Assembly (NCBI GenBank): GCA_029891345.1
Contig: CM056993.1
Location: 273,328,900 to 273,392,899 of the forward strand
Length of the DNA stretch: 64,000 nt
Source of the DNA: Dryococelus australis
Lineage: Eukaryota; Arthropoda; Insecta; Phasmatodea; Phasmatidae
Reading direction: 5' to 3'
Below are positions 44,701-55,240 of this stretch, piece by piece. Made by a program: the position numbers and the translations under genes. The notes beneath the pieces are model-generated. The model had not been told where the DNA came from. It ran no database searches and saw only the letters and a program-made list of their open reading frames with translations. The first letter of the stretch is position 1. Every line of letters starts with the position of its first letter.

Positions 44701-45086
44701 TATACTCTGAGGCTACACATCACTTATTTATGCTTCCTCCTCTTCCACTGCGGGTTTTTTTTTTGCATTTGAACCCAAATTATACCTGACACTAGGTTCA
44801 CCTACTTTCTCACGAATTTTCCCTTTTTGATAACGCGACGGTTCCCAAATGTCGTCAGTTTCTACATTATCATAACACTAACTATCATTTAGGGTGTTGT
44901 CATCCCTAGGGCATTCAACACATATTTCCTCTACTTCACCTATTTCTGCTAACTCTGTTATTCCTGCTAAAGTTGGGTGTGACTTTGAGCCTATTTTTAT
45001 TCAATATTTTCCTCATTTAATTATTCATCACTTTCACTATCGCAAAATTTTTCAACTGTTACTACTTCACCATTAATCCACGGGGC

Positions 45087-46340
45087 TTATTCCCTACATG
45101 TTGTGTCTCGGCCTAGACACAAGCTCCTTGGCTCTATAGAATTTTTAGACAACTTTAATCTATCACTGTGCACAATAAGTTTTCTTTTATCTAATAATAC
45201 TTCAAATGTTACTGAGCTCAGTTTTCTCAAAATTTTATGAGGTCCAGGCCAAAACTTATGAAACTTAGATACTCTGCCTTGCTTAACACTTGGCATGTGT
45301 AGATACACATAATCACCTACCTAAATATCTGGTGATTTTGACTTCTTGCCCTTAATACTCTTTTTGTCTCTCAAAAGCTACTTTATTCCTTTTGCTAGCT
45401 ACTTCATGTGCTTCTTTTAACTTATTACTCAAAATTTCTACTTGTTCCTTGGCTATCATACCTCTCTCTAACACATTAGGCAGATTACTCAATTCACCTA
45501 AAGGGGGTAGCCTAACTTCTTTCCCATGCAACAAATAATGTGGGCTATAACCCGTCACTGAATGTGGGACCGTCCTATATGCATGGACTGCATATGGCAA
45601 ATATTCTTCCCAATTACTACCGTATTCATCTACGTAATGAGATATCATGTCTGCTAGGGTTCGATGAAGTCTCTCAACACGTCTGTTACAATGTGGTCTG
45701 AAAGGGGTCGTCTGTAACTTCTTAATTTTTAACACTTTGCACATCTCTAACATCAACCTAGACACAAAATTTCTCCCTTGATCTGTCACCAGGCTTTGAG
45801 GACAACCATGCCTTAAAATAATCTGCTGTACAAAATATTTCGCTACTGTCTCTGTAGATTGAACGGGAATTGGTATCGCTTCACAGTACCCTAGTGAAAT
45901 AATCAATAAATGTCAACCCATATTTATTCCCTTTCTCACTCATCGGTAAGGGACCTAAAATATCTATAGATACCAACTGAAATGGGGAATTTACTTGCGG
46001 TAAAGAACCTAACGGTGCTTTCGTCTCTCCTAAGACAATCGTCGCACCTCACAATATATTCATCTACATCTTTATTCAATTTTTGCCACCAGTACAAAGA
46101 TTTGGGGAGGTTTTGAGTTCGCTTCACGCCTTTGTAAGCAGAAAATCGAGTCACATGGTGATGACTAATTACCCTGGTCACGAGCGACTTTGGAACCACT
46201 ACTAAAATGTTATCTTCGTCTCTTTTGTACATGATGCCTTCCCTATCAATAGAGAAATTTTCCTTATCTACCTTATTAACTATACTTAGACATGTTTCGT
46301 CTTCCCTCTGTCCTTTCTTAACTATTTCTCTAGTTAAATC
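45087..46340 (-). pseudogene. pol: pol: integrase (H2C2 zinc finger, DD35E core, GPY/F tail)
   Basis: Would insert the cDNA. Zinc-binding H-x-H ... C-D-D-C block (about 46,030-46,165). First catalytic Asp in SIDILGPLP (45,962-45,964), second in VTDQGRNF (45,781-45,783), Glu in RRVERLHRT (45,673-45,675), giving exactly 35 residues between second Asp and Glu. The core ends in a clean 184-codon frame (45,352-45,906). A GPY/F-like module (FWPGPHKIL ... LIVHSDRLKL) follows at 45,087-45,308 after a stop. All three catalytic residues survive, but frameshifts at about 45,930 and near 46,020 separate the domains. Confidence 0.9.
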
Positions 46341-46379
46341 TTCTGAATTTATCGTATTTACCATTCGCGACAGACAATC

Positions 46380-46770
46380 TGCATTCGCGTGTTTCTTGCC
46401 CGGTTTATGGACTACTTCAAAATCAAATTCTGCTAAACAAAGTGCCCATCGAGTGAGTCTCGAACTAGGGTCTTTCAAATTCAATAATCATCTCAATGCA
46501 ACATGGTCAGTAATAACGGTAAATCTACGCCCGTACACATATGCTCTTAACTTTTTTGTGGCAAAAACTAAAGTGCACAATTCTTTTTCTGTTGTACTGT
46601 AATTCCTTTCTGCAGAGTTTAATTGTCTACTGGCATAGGCGATTGGTTTCTCGTGTCCGTTCCTCATTGAAGACAGGACGGCGCCTATAGCATAATTACT
46701 AGCATCTGTACTCACAATAAATGGTTGTGAAGAATCTAGATATACAAGAATCGGATATGAAATTAATTTT
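46380..46770 (-). pseudogene. pol: pol: RNase H
   Basis: STDASNYAIGAVLS (first catalytic Asp), YSTTEKELCTLVFA (Glu), and VITDHVALR (Asp) occur in the right order in one 75-codon frame (46,488-46,715). After a single stop, SRLTRWALCLAEFDFEV and the C-terminal HANADCLSR follow in 46,360-46,484. Confidence 0.9.
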
Positions 46771-46774
46771 CCTC

Positions 46775-47690
46775 TTAACTTTTTAAAAGCTTCCTCTTGT
46801 TCTGCTCCCCAATTGAATGGTTAATCTTTCTTAGTTGATTTCGTCAATGGTCTTGCAATGTCTGCGAAATTCGGTACAAATTTCCTATAATACTGAAATA
46901 AACCTACCACTGAGCGAACTTCTGTCACATTTTTAGGTCTGGGGAGTTCTGTAATTGCTTGTAGATTTTTGTGATATGGCTCTAACGCCTTTTGAATTTA
47001 CAACATGACCTAAGTATTCTACACATTATTTTACAAATTAACACTTACTAGGCTGGATTCGCAAATTAGCTTCCTCTAGTCTTTCCAATACTTTACTCAT
47101 GCGCTCGGCATGTTCTATCACGGTACTACTAAATATTACAATGTTATCACGGTATACTAAACACTGATCACCTAACAAACCTGTTGAACATAATTCTCCA
47201 TTAACCTCTCAAATGTAGCTGGGGCATTACACAGTCCAAACGGAGTCTATTAAATTCATATTTCCACATGAATGTAGCAAAACTCGTTTTCTCGATATCA
47301 CTTTCTTCTAACTCAATTTGGAAGTAGCCACTCGCTAAGTCCAATGTTGAAAAATATTTCGACCCATGCAAAGAATCTAACGTCTCTGTGACATTCGGAA
47401 TTGGATAAGGATCCTGCTTCGTAACTTTATTTAACTGAAGAAAATCTATACAAAATCTCATCTTAAAAGAACCATCTTTATTTTTCTGTTTCACCATTAC
47501 TACGGGAAACTGCAAAGGTTATTTACTCTCTGAAATAATATTTTTATCAAGTACATCATTTATTTGCTCTGCAATTACTGGTTTCAATGCATGTGGTACT
47601 CTATATGAATTCTGCTTTATTGATCTGGCCTCTCCTAGTTCTATCTCATGTTTCAACAAATTTGTGCACCCGAAATTGAACTATTTTTAA
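46775..47690 (-). pseudogene. pol: pol: reverse transcriptase with altered active site (YRDN)
   Basis: Fingers/palm blocks are clear: FPVVMVKQKNKDGSFKMRF and IDFLQLNKVTKQDPYPIP, then STLDLASGYFQIELEE with the first catalytic Asp. After a frameshift near 47,260 the active-site strand reads CLVYRDNIVIF (codons at 47,143-47,154), where the family has Tyr-x-Asp-Asp. The Asn at the third catalytic position and frameshifts make it dead. The thumb region continues as HAERMSKVLERLEEANLRI. Confidence 0.92.
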
Positions 47691-47699
47691 CTTGAAATA

Positions 47700-49312
47700 T
47701 ATACGCAAACTTCATTATCACTGGGAACATATTGTTAAAATCACTCTTACTCAAATGTTTCCGTTTATCTCTAACGATTTTCTCTACCTCCATAAATTCA
47801 TCTTTTGGTAGTTCTGGTAACTTTTTACCCTTCTGCTTCACTGATTCACTTTTATTTGCCATATGAGTTTCAAAACTCTGACTACTTTGAATCACTAAAC
47901 AATTTGGCACATTTAATATTTTATTCTCTCCATTCCATGCGAATTTCACAACTCTGACTACCTTGAGTCTGTACATAATTCGGCTCATTTATTCTTATTT
48001 TATGTGAACTATCTAACATCGGTACCGATTTTGCATTCATGAGCGTGATTTCAAAATTAACTTCTCTGTTTCTACTAATTTTCACATTACTCTGACATCT
48101 CAAATTATCTCGACACTTCAACTTTTTATCATCACATATCAAACTTTTACGACAATCATTACTTTTATGACAGGACACGTGGTTTTCATTTGGAATCGGA
48201 ACTGCCTCTGCTTGGCATACACTATATCGGCGTATTTTTGGGACCCAGCGACAAAATCTGTCCTGTTCTGTGACCTCGCTAATTAATTCACTCGTTTTAT
48301 GGCTAAAACAACTCGAGGGGATTACTGCTTCAGAGCCTAGAAGCGAACACTTTTTATCTTTGTTTCTAGGGACATCTGCGAGGATTTTCTCTCGTGGTTC
48401 TATTTGTGGCGAAACTAAATCACTTTGTTCCGACCCAAGACTTACACAACTTCTCTCGGATATTCGGGGTACGCTATTTACGCATAGTACTCCAGCAAAG
48501 TCACTGACAAGTGTGGCAAATCCTATTACCGTACCCTTGGCACGACGAGCGTCTCATTAGTAATGCTCACAATTTTTGTCACTGCCCTTAATGTTTTTTA
48601 TTAATACACTGTGAGGTTTCCTTGAACCTTCACTGTGAGATTTCCTTGAACCCTCAACATGACCTACCCTGTCAGTAGTCCTCTCGACATGACCGCCTAC
48701 TTCACATGTCGCTCCTGCATCTTCCGTGCGACTAGGACACCATGTCCTCTTGCCCCCTTTGACGTGATCGCGATGAGGAACGAAACACTGGGACGCATCC
48801 CTTTGACCAGAAACAAAGGGGATAACACACTGGTCACTCACCCTCATAAGTGCCTTTATTTCAACTACACAGGTACCCTGATGGTCATTCACCCTGTCCT
48901 CCAGATTCGTCTCACTGAATCCATTACATGTCCCTATAGAGTTTCTAGCCATACTGCTCCTACAATACACCTCGTTCTCTGGGAGTCTCTTACCGGTATG
49001 AATTAAGTTGCATATTGCCTTTGCCACACGGATGCCCGGTACTTTCGTCAATGTCGGTTCGATAAGAAGCAATTTCGAGTCAGCGTCCCAATCCACCGTG
49101 TACAAAGCAACATCTATCACTGTCTCCGATTTTGGTGGCAGAATCGTGTGCTGTGTCATTTTCACTTCATTGTATTGATTACCATTCACAGATCCGGATC
49201 CAAGTTCAGAGATGGCCAGGCTCTCAGCTTGTTTCCTCTGCTATTTCTCAATTATGCAAGTTATTGAATTATATGTATCTAAATCAAACGTATTTTTGAG
49301 ATACAATGTCTG
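47700..49312 (-). pseudogene. pol: pol: unusually long PR-RT linker with Cys/His/Ser-rich insert
   Basis: Begins in frame with the protease after a TAA, passes a TAG, and carries the family's post-protease block (SKLLLIEPTLTKVPGIRVA, about 49,025-49,085). It then runs through some 400 codons of weakly conserved sequence with GGHVERTTDRVGHVEGS-type imperfect repeats (48,610-48,720) and KSNDCRKSLICDDKKLKC clusters (48,100-48,170). The pre-RT block (FAYIFQVKN ... EIELGEARSIK) is reached near 47,600-47,720. The insert is much longer than the usual linker. Function unknown. Confidence 0.65.
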
Positions 49313-49635
49313 TTATTTCAAGTCGATTCTGGCATCGTAACAATGGAGAAAATCGGTTTCAAGTATTCCCTCGAAAGGAATCTCTGATACGCACACAAAG
49401 AACCAATATGGGTAACATTGACCATTTACCCATAACTCTACATACTGAGTACCTGCGATTTGGAGAGATTCTCCAGTTACGCCTCTCGCTCCTAACTGAG
49501 ATTCATCGATAATGTTCCCGCTAATTCTATGTCGAACGAGAGATATATCGGACCCTGTGTCAATTAAGAACGAGTGAGACTGGCCCTCGACAAGAACTGA
49601 TACTACGGTCTCTTTTCCCACTACAACTGTAATTA
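49313..49635 (-). pseudogene. pol: pol: aspartic protease
   Basis: Retroviral-type protease: SFLIDTGSDISLV has the catalytic DTG (49,553-49,561), followed by LQIAGTQYVELWVNG and ILETDFLHCYDA before a TAA at 49,313. The frame starts in the next register where gag ends (about 49,633), so pol would need a -1 type frameshift or a readthrough. One of the better-preserved domains. Confidence 0.88.
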
Positions 49636-50682
49636 CCGCCGTGTGGTGCCTGGGGCTGACAATCGGCTTCTCGCGTTTGGGTGATTACTACTTACATTCT
49701 CGCTAGTTTATCTAATGCTGTGCCCTACGTTCCTAGGTACTTGGGCTCGTTGTGGGGTTCCCAAACTTCGGCATTCTCTGATCATGTGACCAAAACGTCC
49801 ACAATGAAAACATTTAATATTGCAGTTATTACCTTGTTCTTGTCTGTAACTCATGTTCTTGGGAGAAACACCTGCTCCCGATAAACTCTCTCTACTGTTA
49901 ATGCTATCAATCGAACCACGGTAACATGAGTTATAACCTCTTCCAAAACCTCTGTTAATGGAAGTATTTTAGCCAATTCTTGCGTTACCCCGTGCCACAC
50001 TTGTTTGCTGGGAGACTATGTTAAACGCCTTTCTCCTCCGATGGGGATCATAAAATTTTGTTTTGCGTTCCTGATGCGCCTCTGTAACCTCTAACGCTAT
50101 AGCCATGTGTTCAGCTTCGTCCATGGTTTGTGGTATTTTATATCTCAACTGCTGACCTACATTACCTTGTAACCCATCAGTGAATGCTGCTAATAAGTTC
50201 TTTTCAGCTTCCTGATTAAAAATTTCCTGTTTCTCAGGCTCATCTAAATGCTGAACTGTTTTCTCACCTAATTTACGACACCTATCTGCAAATGTCTGCA
50301 CATCCTCATTATGTTTCTGCCTAACATTGTGCAGCATGTAATAATAAAATTACAACTTCTGATTTTCCTTGAATCTGTCGTTCAATTCATCTTTCAACAT
50401 TTTAAATGTTATGTCCCCTCTTAATCTAGGACATATCGCAACAAACCGCGACTCTAAACCTTTCAATTTCATTTTTGCTAATTTTACTTTGTCCTTATCT
50501 GAGAGATTTCCTAGGCTTGCTACGCTTTCTATGCTTTCTAGAAAGTCCTGTACCGGTAACGAACCTTTCTCGCCAGTCCATTTTTCTACTAATAAAATAA
50601 CTGCCAAATATTTAACTTGAGCTGGTACTTGAGCTTGTGCTGGTATCGCTTGGGCTAGTTGACGACGTCTTTCGTCCTCCAT
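49633..50682 (-). pseudogene. gag: gag (capsid region plus CCHC zinc knuckle)
   Basis: Particle protein. One reading frame of about 350 codons from ATG 50,682: DFLESIESVASLGNLSDKDK and LKDELNDRF (retrotransposon gag capsid blocks), RKLGEKTVQHL, ALEVTEAHQERK, a Gly/Arg/Asn-rich stretch, and the zinc knuckle CFHCGRFGHMIREC (49,771-49,812). It has three in-frame TAA codons (near 50,350, 49,966, 49,710) but no frameshift. That is unusual for an old pseudogene. Confidence 0.88.
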
Positions 50683-50718
50683 CTCAACCAGAAAAGTGCT
50701 ACTACAACTTATTAAATT

Positions 50719-51213
50719 TTATTCATTCAATTTCGAAATAGGAATCCAAGTCTTACGATCGTGAGTCCGTTTCTTCGGAGTATCGTAAGGAGTACTATTA
50801 CTTGTAGGTTTAGTTTCATGAATCGTGTTCAAATTTTCTCTCTTAGGAACGGCAATATGTTCCGAACATGAAGAACTAGTAGACGCTTGCTCGCGTTTTA
50901 CGTTCGCGTCTTTCGAAGTCGAAGGCTCTGTGTTCACAACTAGGTCAAGCCTTTCTATTTCGAATTCTGGATAAACACGATCTCGAGGTATGAACCTCTT
51001 AACTATACGAATTTCGATTTCCAACACTGCCCGTCCAGAAGAATTTTCGTACTTGTATACTTTATATGCAGGAATTGGAAAAGATCGCTTTGGTTTTCCC
51101 TTGAAAGCTATTTCCAGTCCTGAACCTGTAGTTAATGCATTCAACTTAGCACGAAATGGCTCTACTCGAGACAAGTCAAAAGATGTATGCTTTTGAAAAA
51201 ATTTCTGTATCAA
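50719..51213 (-). CDS. unidentified 164-codon ORF between 5' LTR and gag
   Basis: An intact frame from ATG 51,213 to stop 50,719, 37 bp before gag. N-terminal half is mixed alpha/beta (SFDLSRVEPFRAKLNALTT, YKVYKYENSSGRAVLEIEI). The C-terminal half is Ser/Thr/Lys-rich and disordered (STSKDANVKREQASTSSSC ... PKKRTHDRK), with a basic KKRTHDRK patch that may be a nuclear signal. Its conservation as a clean frame in an element otherwise full of stops argues it encodes a protein. I know no retrotransposon family with a matching gene. It could instead be the true N-terminus of gag or a captured gene. Confidence 0.55.
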   Translation of the reverse strand: MIQKFFQKHTSFDLSRVEPFRAKLNALTTGSGLEIAFKGKPKRSFPIPAYKVYKYENSSGRAVLEIEIRIVKRFIPRDRVYPEFEIERLDLVVNTEPSTSKDANVKREQASTSSSCSEHIAVPKRENLNTIHETKPTSNSTPYDTPKKRTHDRKTWIPISKLNE

Positions 51214-51444
51214 TTTATATGAATATTATTTTAAACCCTTCAATGCCTCAGTACTACTAGTTAAAATTACGTAAATTGTCAAAACTCTTAACTCAACTAC
51301 TTTCCCTTCTTGTCTCTGAAAAAATAATAAGCATCTTAGCATATCGCTTTAGTGCTTTTGCAAAATACAGCAAAGAAGTGGAGCAAAATCCAGATAATTT
51401 CTGCAATATTCAACTCTAACCCAAGTGTGTGGTATTATATCTTC

Positions 51445-51747
51445 CTAATCTACATCACAATCAACATTACCAGTTACTCTGTTAGTCATAGGTCCGTGGA
51501 CATACTCAACATTAAAACGATATGATTTCCTGCAGTACACGTGTTCGTTATAATCCTGAAAATCTCCTCTTTCGCGAAATATCGTATTAGAATCGTCAAC
51601 TGAAATGTGCACGATCTTAAACGCTTCAGGACACATTAAAAATTCCCTCTCAGCAACATTGCTCAGCTCAATTACTACTTCACAATTCGCATTCACAGCA
51701 CAACATGCGAATAAAATAAAACAACTGAATTTCGTCGGAGAGAAAAC
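51445..51747 (-). CDS. unidentified ORF with signal-peptide-like start, upstream of gag
   Basis: Open from about 51,747 to a stop at 51,445 (about 100 codons). It begins with a hydrophobic stretch (SCFILFACCAVNA) typical of a signal peptide, then a Cys-containing beta-rich part (VVIELSNVAEREFLMC ... HVYCRKSYRFNVEYVHG ... NVDCDVD). There is no in-frame ATG at the hydrophobic start, so splicing to an upstream ATG, or use of the internal Met, would be needed. A secreted or membrane-linked role is an inference. It might be an alternatively placed env remnant. Confidence 0.4.
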   Translation of the reverse strand, partial: VFSPTKFSCFILFACCAVNANCEVVIELSNVAEREFLMCPEAFKIVHISVDDSNTIFRERGDFQDYNEHVYCRKSYRFNVEYVHGPMTNRVTGNVDCDVD

Positions 51748-51840
51748 CTAACACTGTTTTCAACGACCTAACACATATCACTTATCACCTATAAATCTAT
51801 AACCCTTCGAAGTGGGTTCAGTTACAGCCGTCTGGAGTAA
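51748..51840 (-). other. leader between PBS and the first ORF
   Basis: Short untranslated leader of the element. No packaging structure evident by eye. Confidence 0.4.
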
Positions 51841-51861
51841 CTATCCAAAACTCTGCCACCA
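51841..51861 (-). promoter_or_regulatory. primer binding site
   Basis: Minus strand TGGTGGCAGAGTTTTGGATAG starts 3 bp after the 5' LTR. TGG is the complement of a tRNA CCA end. The first 11 bases differ by one from the complement of initiator-Met tRNA (TGGTAGCAGAG), but later bases do not match it, so the priming tRNA is uncertain. Confidence 0.65.
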
Positions 51862-51864
51862 GTT

Positions 51865-52629
51865 TGTGTTGCCCGAGCGGTATAGGACTGAGCACAAACA
51901 CTCAATAAGAAATTATCTAAGTCAATTTAACACTTTTAATTAAATCAAACACTGAAACTGTTACACTTTTAGTTATACATCTACTTACTTGGTGATGTGG
52001 CGGAAGACGACATGGGAATTGTTAGCATAAAATAAAATAATAACGGCAATAGAAGCAATAACATGATATATCAGCAGTGGTGAAGGAGAGTGGAGTCTCA
52101 GCGCAGTTCAGGCGAGTCGTCCCAGGTGGTGATGTGCAGTCTCTGGTGTCCTCTGCTGAAGTCTCTCTTCTTCAGGCCGTGCATTGCATAATAAAGCAAC
52201 ATGAGTGTAGTGGGGAGAAGTCTCCCTACACCAAGCAGTCGCGCATGAGCAGGCTCTTACCAATGAGAAGTCATGGCAAGAATGGTCGCCAACCAATGAG
52301 AGACCAAGGTTAGGGCGTCAACCAATGAACTGTAACTTTGCACACGGCCCCAAAGTGTGGTATTGAAATCGTGTAAAGGGAAAATAGCACGTGATACAGC
52401 GCGTGATTCCAGGAGTCATGGGACGAAAATATTGTGAAAAACAGGACGTATTTTCCGTCGAAAGTGGTTAGCAATCGTAGTTATGCGGTGCTGAAATCAC
52501 CACAGGCAGTACTAGAGCGAATACAGCTTCTTGTTGCAGGCACCGCAGAACCTGATAAGTTGCGAAAATACTTCACTAAAATGTTCTCTCTCTGAACTGG
52601 AATGCTTGCGGAGTGCTTGCAGCACTACA
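51865..52629 (-). repeat. 5' LTR (right)
   Basis: 765 bp, TGTGTTGCCC at the left and CACTACA at the right. Matches the left LTR over its whole length, with an AATAA insertion near 52,031 and scattered substitutions. Holds the promoter of the element, with the same ACCAATGA boxes. Confidence 0.95.
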
Positions 52630-52639
52630 ATATGTTGTG

Positions 52640-53200
52640 TCGAAGGTTGAGAGAAATATGTTGATTTAAAATGACTGTCTGACGCACACTTTTCCTTAAC
52701 AACATAATGTGAATATAATAAGCTATAAGTTACAGAATACGAACCTATATTTTAAAATGCATACTTGTATTTCATTGGGAACATTATTCTGAATTAGCCA
52801 CTTCACACGCATATAAATTACACATGGATGGGAAAACTAATCCTCCTTGTTCGAAAATAAAGTTGTGGATGTCCCTGTCGCAGTTTTCTTCCAACGAACG
52901 GTGATATCCTGAAGAGGTCTGGTGAGTTGGTAGGCTATTAGTTACAGTCGGGGCGAATATATCTCACAGCACAATCATTGCATACTATTCCTTCACCAAA
53001 GTGAATTCTGAGAATGTTTTCAAAAGTGTAGCACCAATGTTCTATATAGTTGCAGACATTTACTTGTAAAATATCGTCATACGGTTTAAAGAACACTATT
53101 ATCTATCCTATTTGTAGGACCATATATATGTCTGTAGGGTCGAAGATTCTAGTCATGACAGACAATTTAATACTGAACGGTCTCCTTTATACAGCTGTTG
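52640..53200. other. unassigned stretch flanking the LTR element
   Basis: A minus-strand frame at about 52,950-53,080 reads WCYTFENILRIHFGEG then CNDC, cysteine-rich but unassigned. No other feature. Confidence 0.35.
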
Positions 53201-53229
53201 TTTCATCACTTTTTCTGATTTTTAACTGT

Positions 53230-54000
53230 TCTTGCTGAACCAAACTTTACAATTCCACATACCACAGGGAGTAGTTAATTCTTGGTCACTGATGTATGCA
53301 AATGTTGCATGTTATTACATTGTTCTGTCCAAACTGTAGTAAGAGAGCAGCAACTACACTTCTTCTGCATCGTGTATTTGATTTTCTTGTACGACATACA
53401 TTTTGTGATGTATCCACTTTGAGCTTCAGATTCTAGTTTACCATCGTTACAAAGTAGCTGGCTGTCAAAACGTAAATTATATAAAGGACAATGTTTTCGC
53501 CCACAACATACGTCAAAAACTTTTAAAGTATAATCAGTACGGATTAGCGAGAACACCAATGTTCATCTCCGTTTCACATCTGTATCTGTTGTGGACTATC
53601 TTCGCCTTCAATTCGGAACCACACTCGCCTGTAAACTGAAGTAACACTGGCATAAAGAAGTGATGAGTAGAACCTCTCCATCGTAACTGAAGCTTTGGTA
53701 TACGATTCTCTCTCTTTATATAGTTGGATGTTCTTCCAGTTTGTTGTAACATTAGTACTTCAACGACAACTTGGTTATATCAAAATTTACAGACATAAAA
53801 ATTGCTGTTCCAAACCTCACAGTCCCACATTACACAAAGTGCTCTTAGAAATCCGTTACTGCCTTGCATTTGTGTGATGTGCTCCTTATTATTGCATGTT
53901 TCAGTTCATAAGGTGGGACTGTCGTAAAGTGCAGAAACACAGCTGGAATAAATGTAGTATTATTGTTACCAACTCTCAAACCGCATTTGGGTGACTGTGG
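53230..54000 (-). pseudogene. decayed cysteine-rich sequence in tandem copies (unidentified)
   Basis: Two minus-strand frames (53,275-53,559 and 53,534-53,752) with clustered Cys (VCCGRKHC, KCSCC). Two blocks recur: FFMPVLLQFTGECGSELKAKI (about 53,600-53,665) is echoed by TFIPAVFLHFTTVPPYELKHA (about 53,890-53,960), and CGIVKFGSART (about 53,240) by CGTVRFGTAIF (about 53,810). This suggests tandem duplication of a Cys-rich module. Product unknown. Confidence 0.35.
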
Positions 54001-54009
54001 TCTTATATT

Positions 54010-54390
54010 TGTGGCACATTTGACAACTTAAGAATGCACCTGCTGTTTTTCAGCCAACAACCACCAGTTGACAGTTGAATGGAATGACTGCAAGTCTACA
54101 GTCAGGAACTTCAGAATTGTAGTTAAACAACTGTCCTTTCACAGTCAATAGCCATAAAATTGTTAACAGGTCTGATAATTCAGTCAGGTAACATTAATTT
54201 CATAGTTAACAACCACTATCTTGGAGTTATATGACTTTAAAAGTAAAAGTGCCAACTCTGGAATTGCAGCAAAACTATAAAAGGGCAGTAATTTTTGTCA
54301 AATAACTGCGAAAAGCAGTAATTTCTTGCAAAAGTAACTGGAAGTTACTTGTTACATTTCCAGCAGGGATACACCTACTTTATAGACTTT
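54010..54390. other. 3' flank of the zinc-finger gene, no gene recognised
   Basis: Short repeats of ACAGTTGA/CAACTGT type at 54,060-54,210. Nothing coding. Confidence 0.4.
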
Positions 54391-54393
54391 ATC

Positions 54394-54399
54394 TTTATT
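54394..54399 (-). terminator. poly(A) signal of the zinc-finger gene
   Basis: AATAAA on the minus strand about 70 bp past the stop codon at 54,470. Confidence 0.6.
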
Positions 54400-54469
54400 A
54401 AAAACATGTCATAAGACTACAGACTAATATGTGATACATGTTAAACTTATTCTTCATTCATGAAAAACA

Positions 54470-55240
54470 TTAATGGTGACTGTTTTTTGCAGAACACTTC
54501 CTGCTGTGAGCATTCCAGGCACTCTTTCTTGCATATACCTCACAACAGTTAACACATTGGTAGGTCTTGTAGACGGTGGCAAATGGACAGTGACTCTCTT
54601 CATGACATCTGTCATCAGTGCACTTAGCGAATGTCTTGCCACAATACTTGCACTCACTTCCCGTTGGACGAACATTTCCTTTGCACTTCTTGATATGTCT
54701 GTACAGGATATCGCCTCGGGTGACCACACCATCACAGTTGTCACAGTGGAATGCTTTGAATTCTGGGCTGTACATGCAATGCCCACTTTCATGACGGCAT
54801 GCATGGCAACTTTAACTGAAGTTATTTTCCCAAATGTAATACTGATACCTTAATGCTTGCAGCAGCTCTTCAGGACTTTTTGCTATTGACGATGCTGACA
54901 GGGTTATAGATGGTAAGTCTTCAACTATTGATTGCATCTTTGTATTGCAGCAGAGTACTCGATCTTTGTGGTAACATTGATGACGTAATATATGTAGCGA
55001 CACTTCAGGACCTATTGCTGTTGTTGATGCTGATGGTGGCACATATTGTAAGTCTTCAACAATTGATTCCATCTTCGTATTGTAGCAGAGTACACAGTTG
55101 TAACAATCTGCTTTCCACCACCACGCTTGCCAGTGAACTGACATCTGTATTACATGTTGTTGGCATAAATACTGCTCATACTTCATGCCAGCTTGCATTT
55201 CCAACCTCAGTAGATGACTGCTTGGTGCAAACATCAGCAT
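54470..55240 (-). pseudogene. C2H2/C2HC zinc-finger protein gene (one in-frame stop)
   Basis: A single frame of about 257 codons from ATG 55,240, broken by one TAA near 54,812. N-terminal part carries two tandem copies of a ~46-residue module (VLCYNTKMESIVEDL ... ILRHQCYHKD and VLCCNTKMQSIVEDL ... ALRYQYYIWEN). The C-terminal 100 residues hold three Cys/His fingers: HCDNCDGVVTRGDILYRHIKKC, ECKYCGKTFAKCTDDRCHEE and QCVNCCEVYARKSAWNAHSRKC, plus a degraded one at the join (CHACRHESGHC). Compact unit with TATA box upstream (55,831-55,838) and poly(A) signal downstream, seemingly intronless. Probably nucleic-acid binding; origin unknown, possibly from a mobile element or virus. Confidence 0.65.

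Larger units (their letters stand above)
41072..52629 (-). mobile_element. envelope-bearing Ty3/gypsy LTR retrotransposon (errantivirus-like), 11.6 kb
   Basis: Full-length structure on the minus strand: 5' LTR, PBS, two unidentified ORFs, gag, PR-RT-RH-INT, env, PPT, 3' LTR. Both LTRs start TGT and end ACA. Flanking 4-mers are CTAT (41,068-41,071) and ATAT (52,630-52,633), one mismatch from a 4-bp target duplication. Order PR-RT-RH-INT places it in the Ty3/gypsy group and the env fits insect errantiviruses. LTRs differ at roughly 17 of the first 250 positions by eye, and internal genes carry many stops, so the insertion is old. Confidence 0.93.

Noticed and set aside
41068-52633. Perfect 4-bp target duplication of the LTR element
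   Set aside because: Flanks are CTAT and ATAT, one mismatch, so I report only an imperfect candidate.
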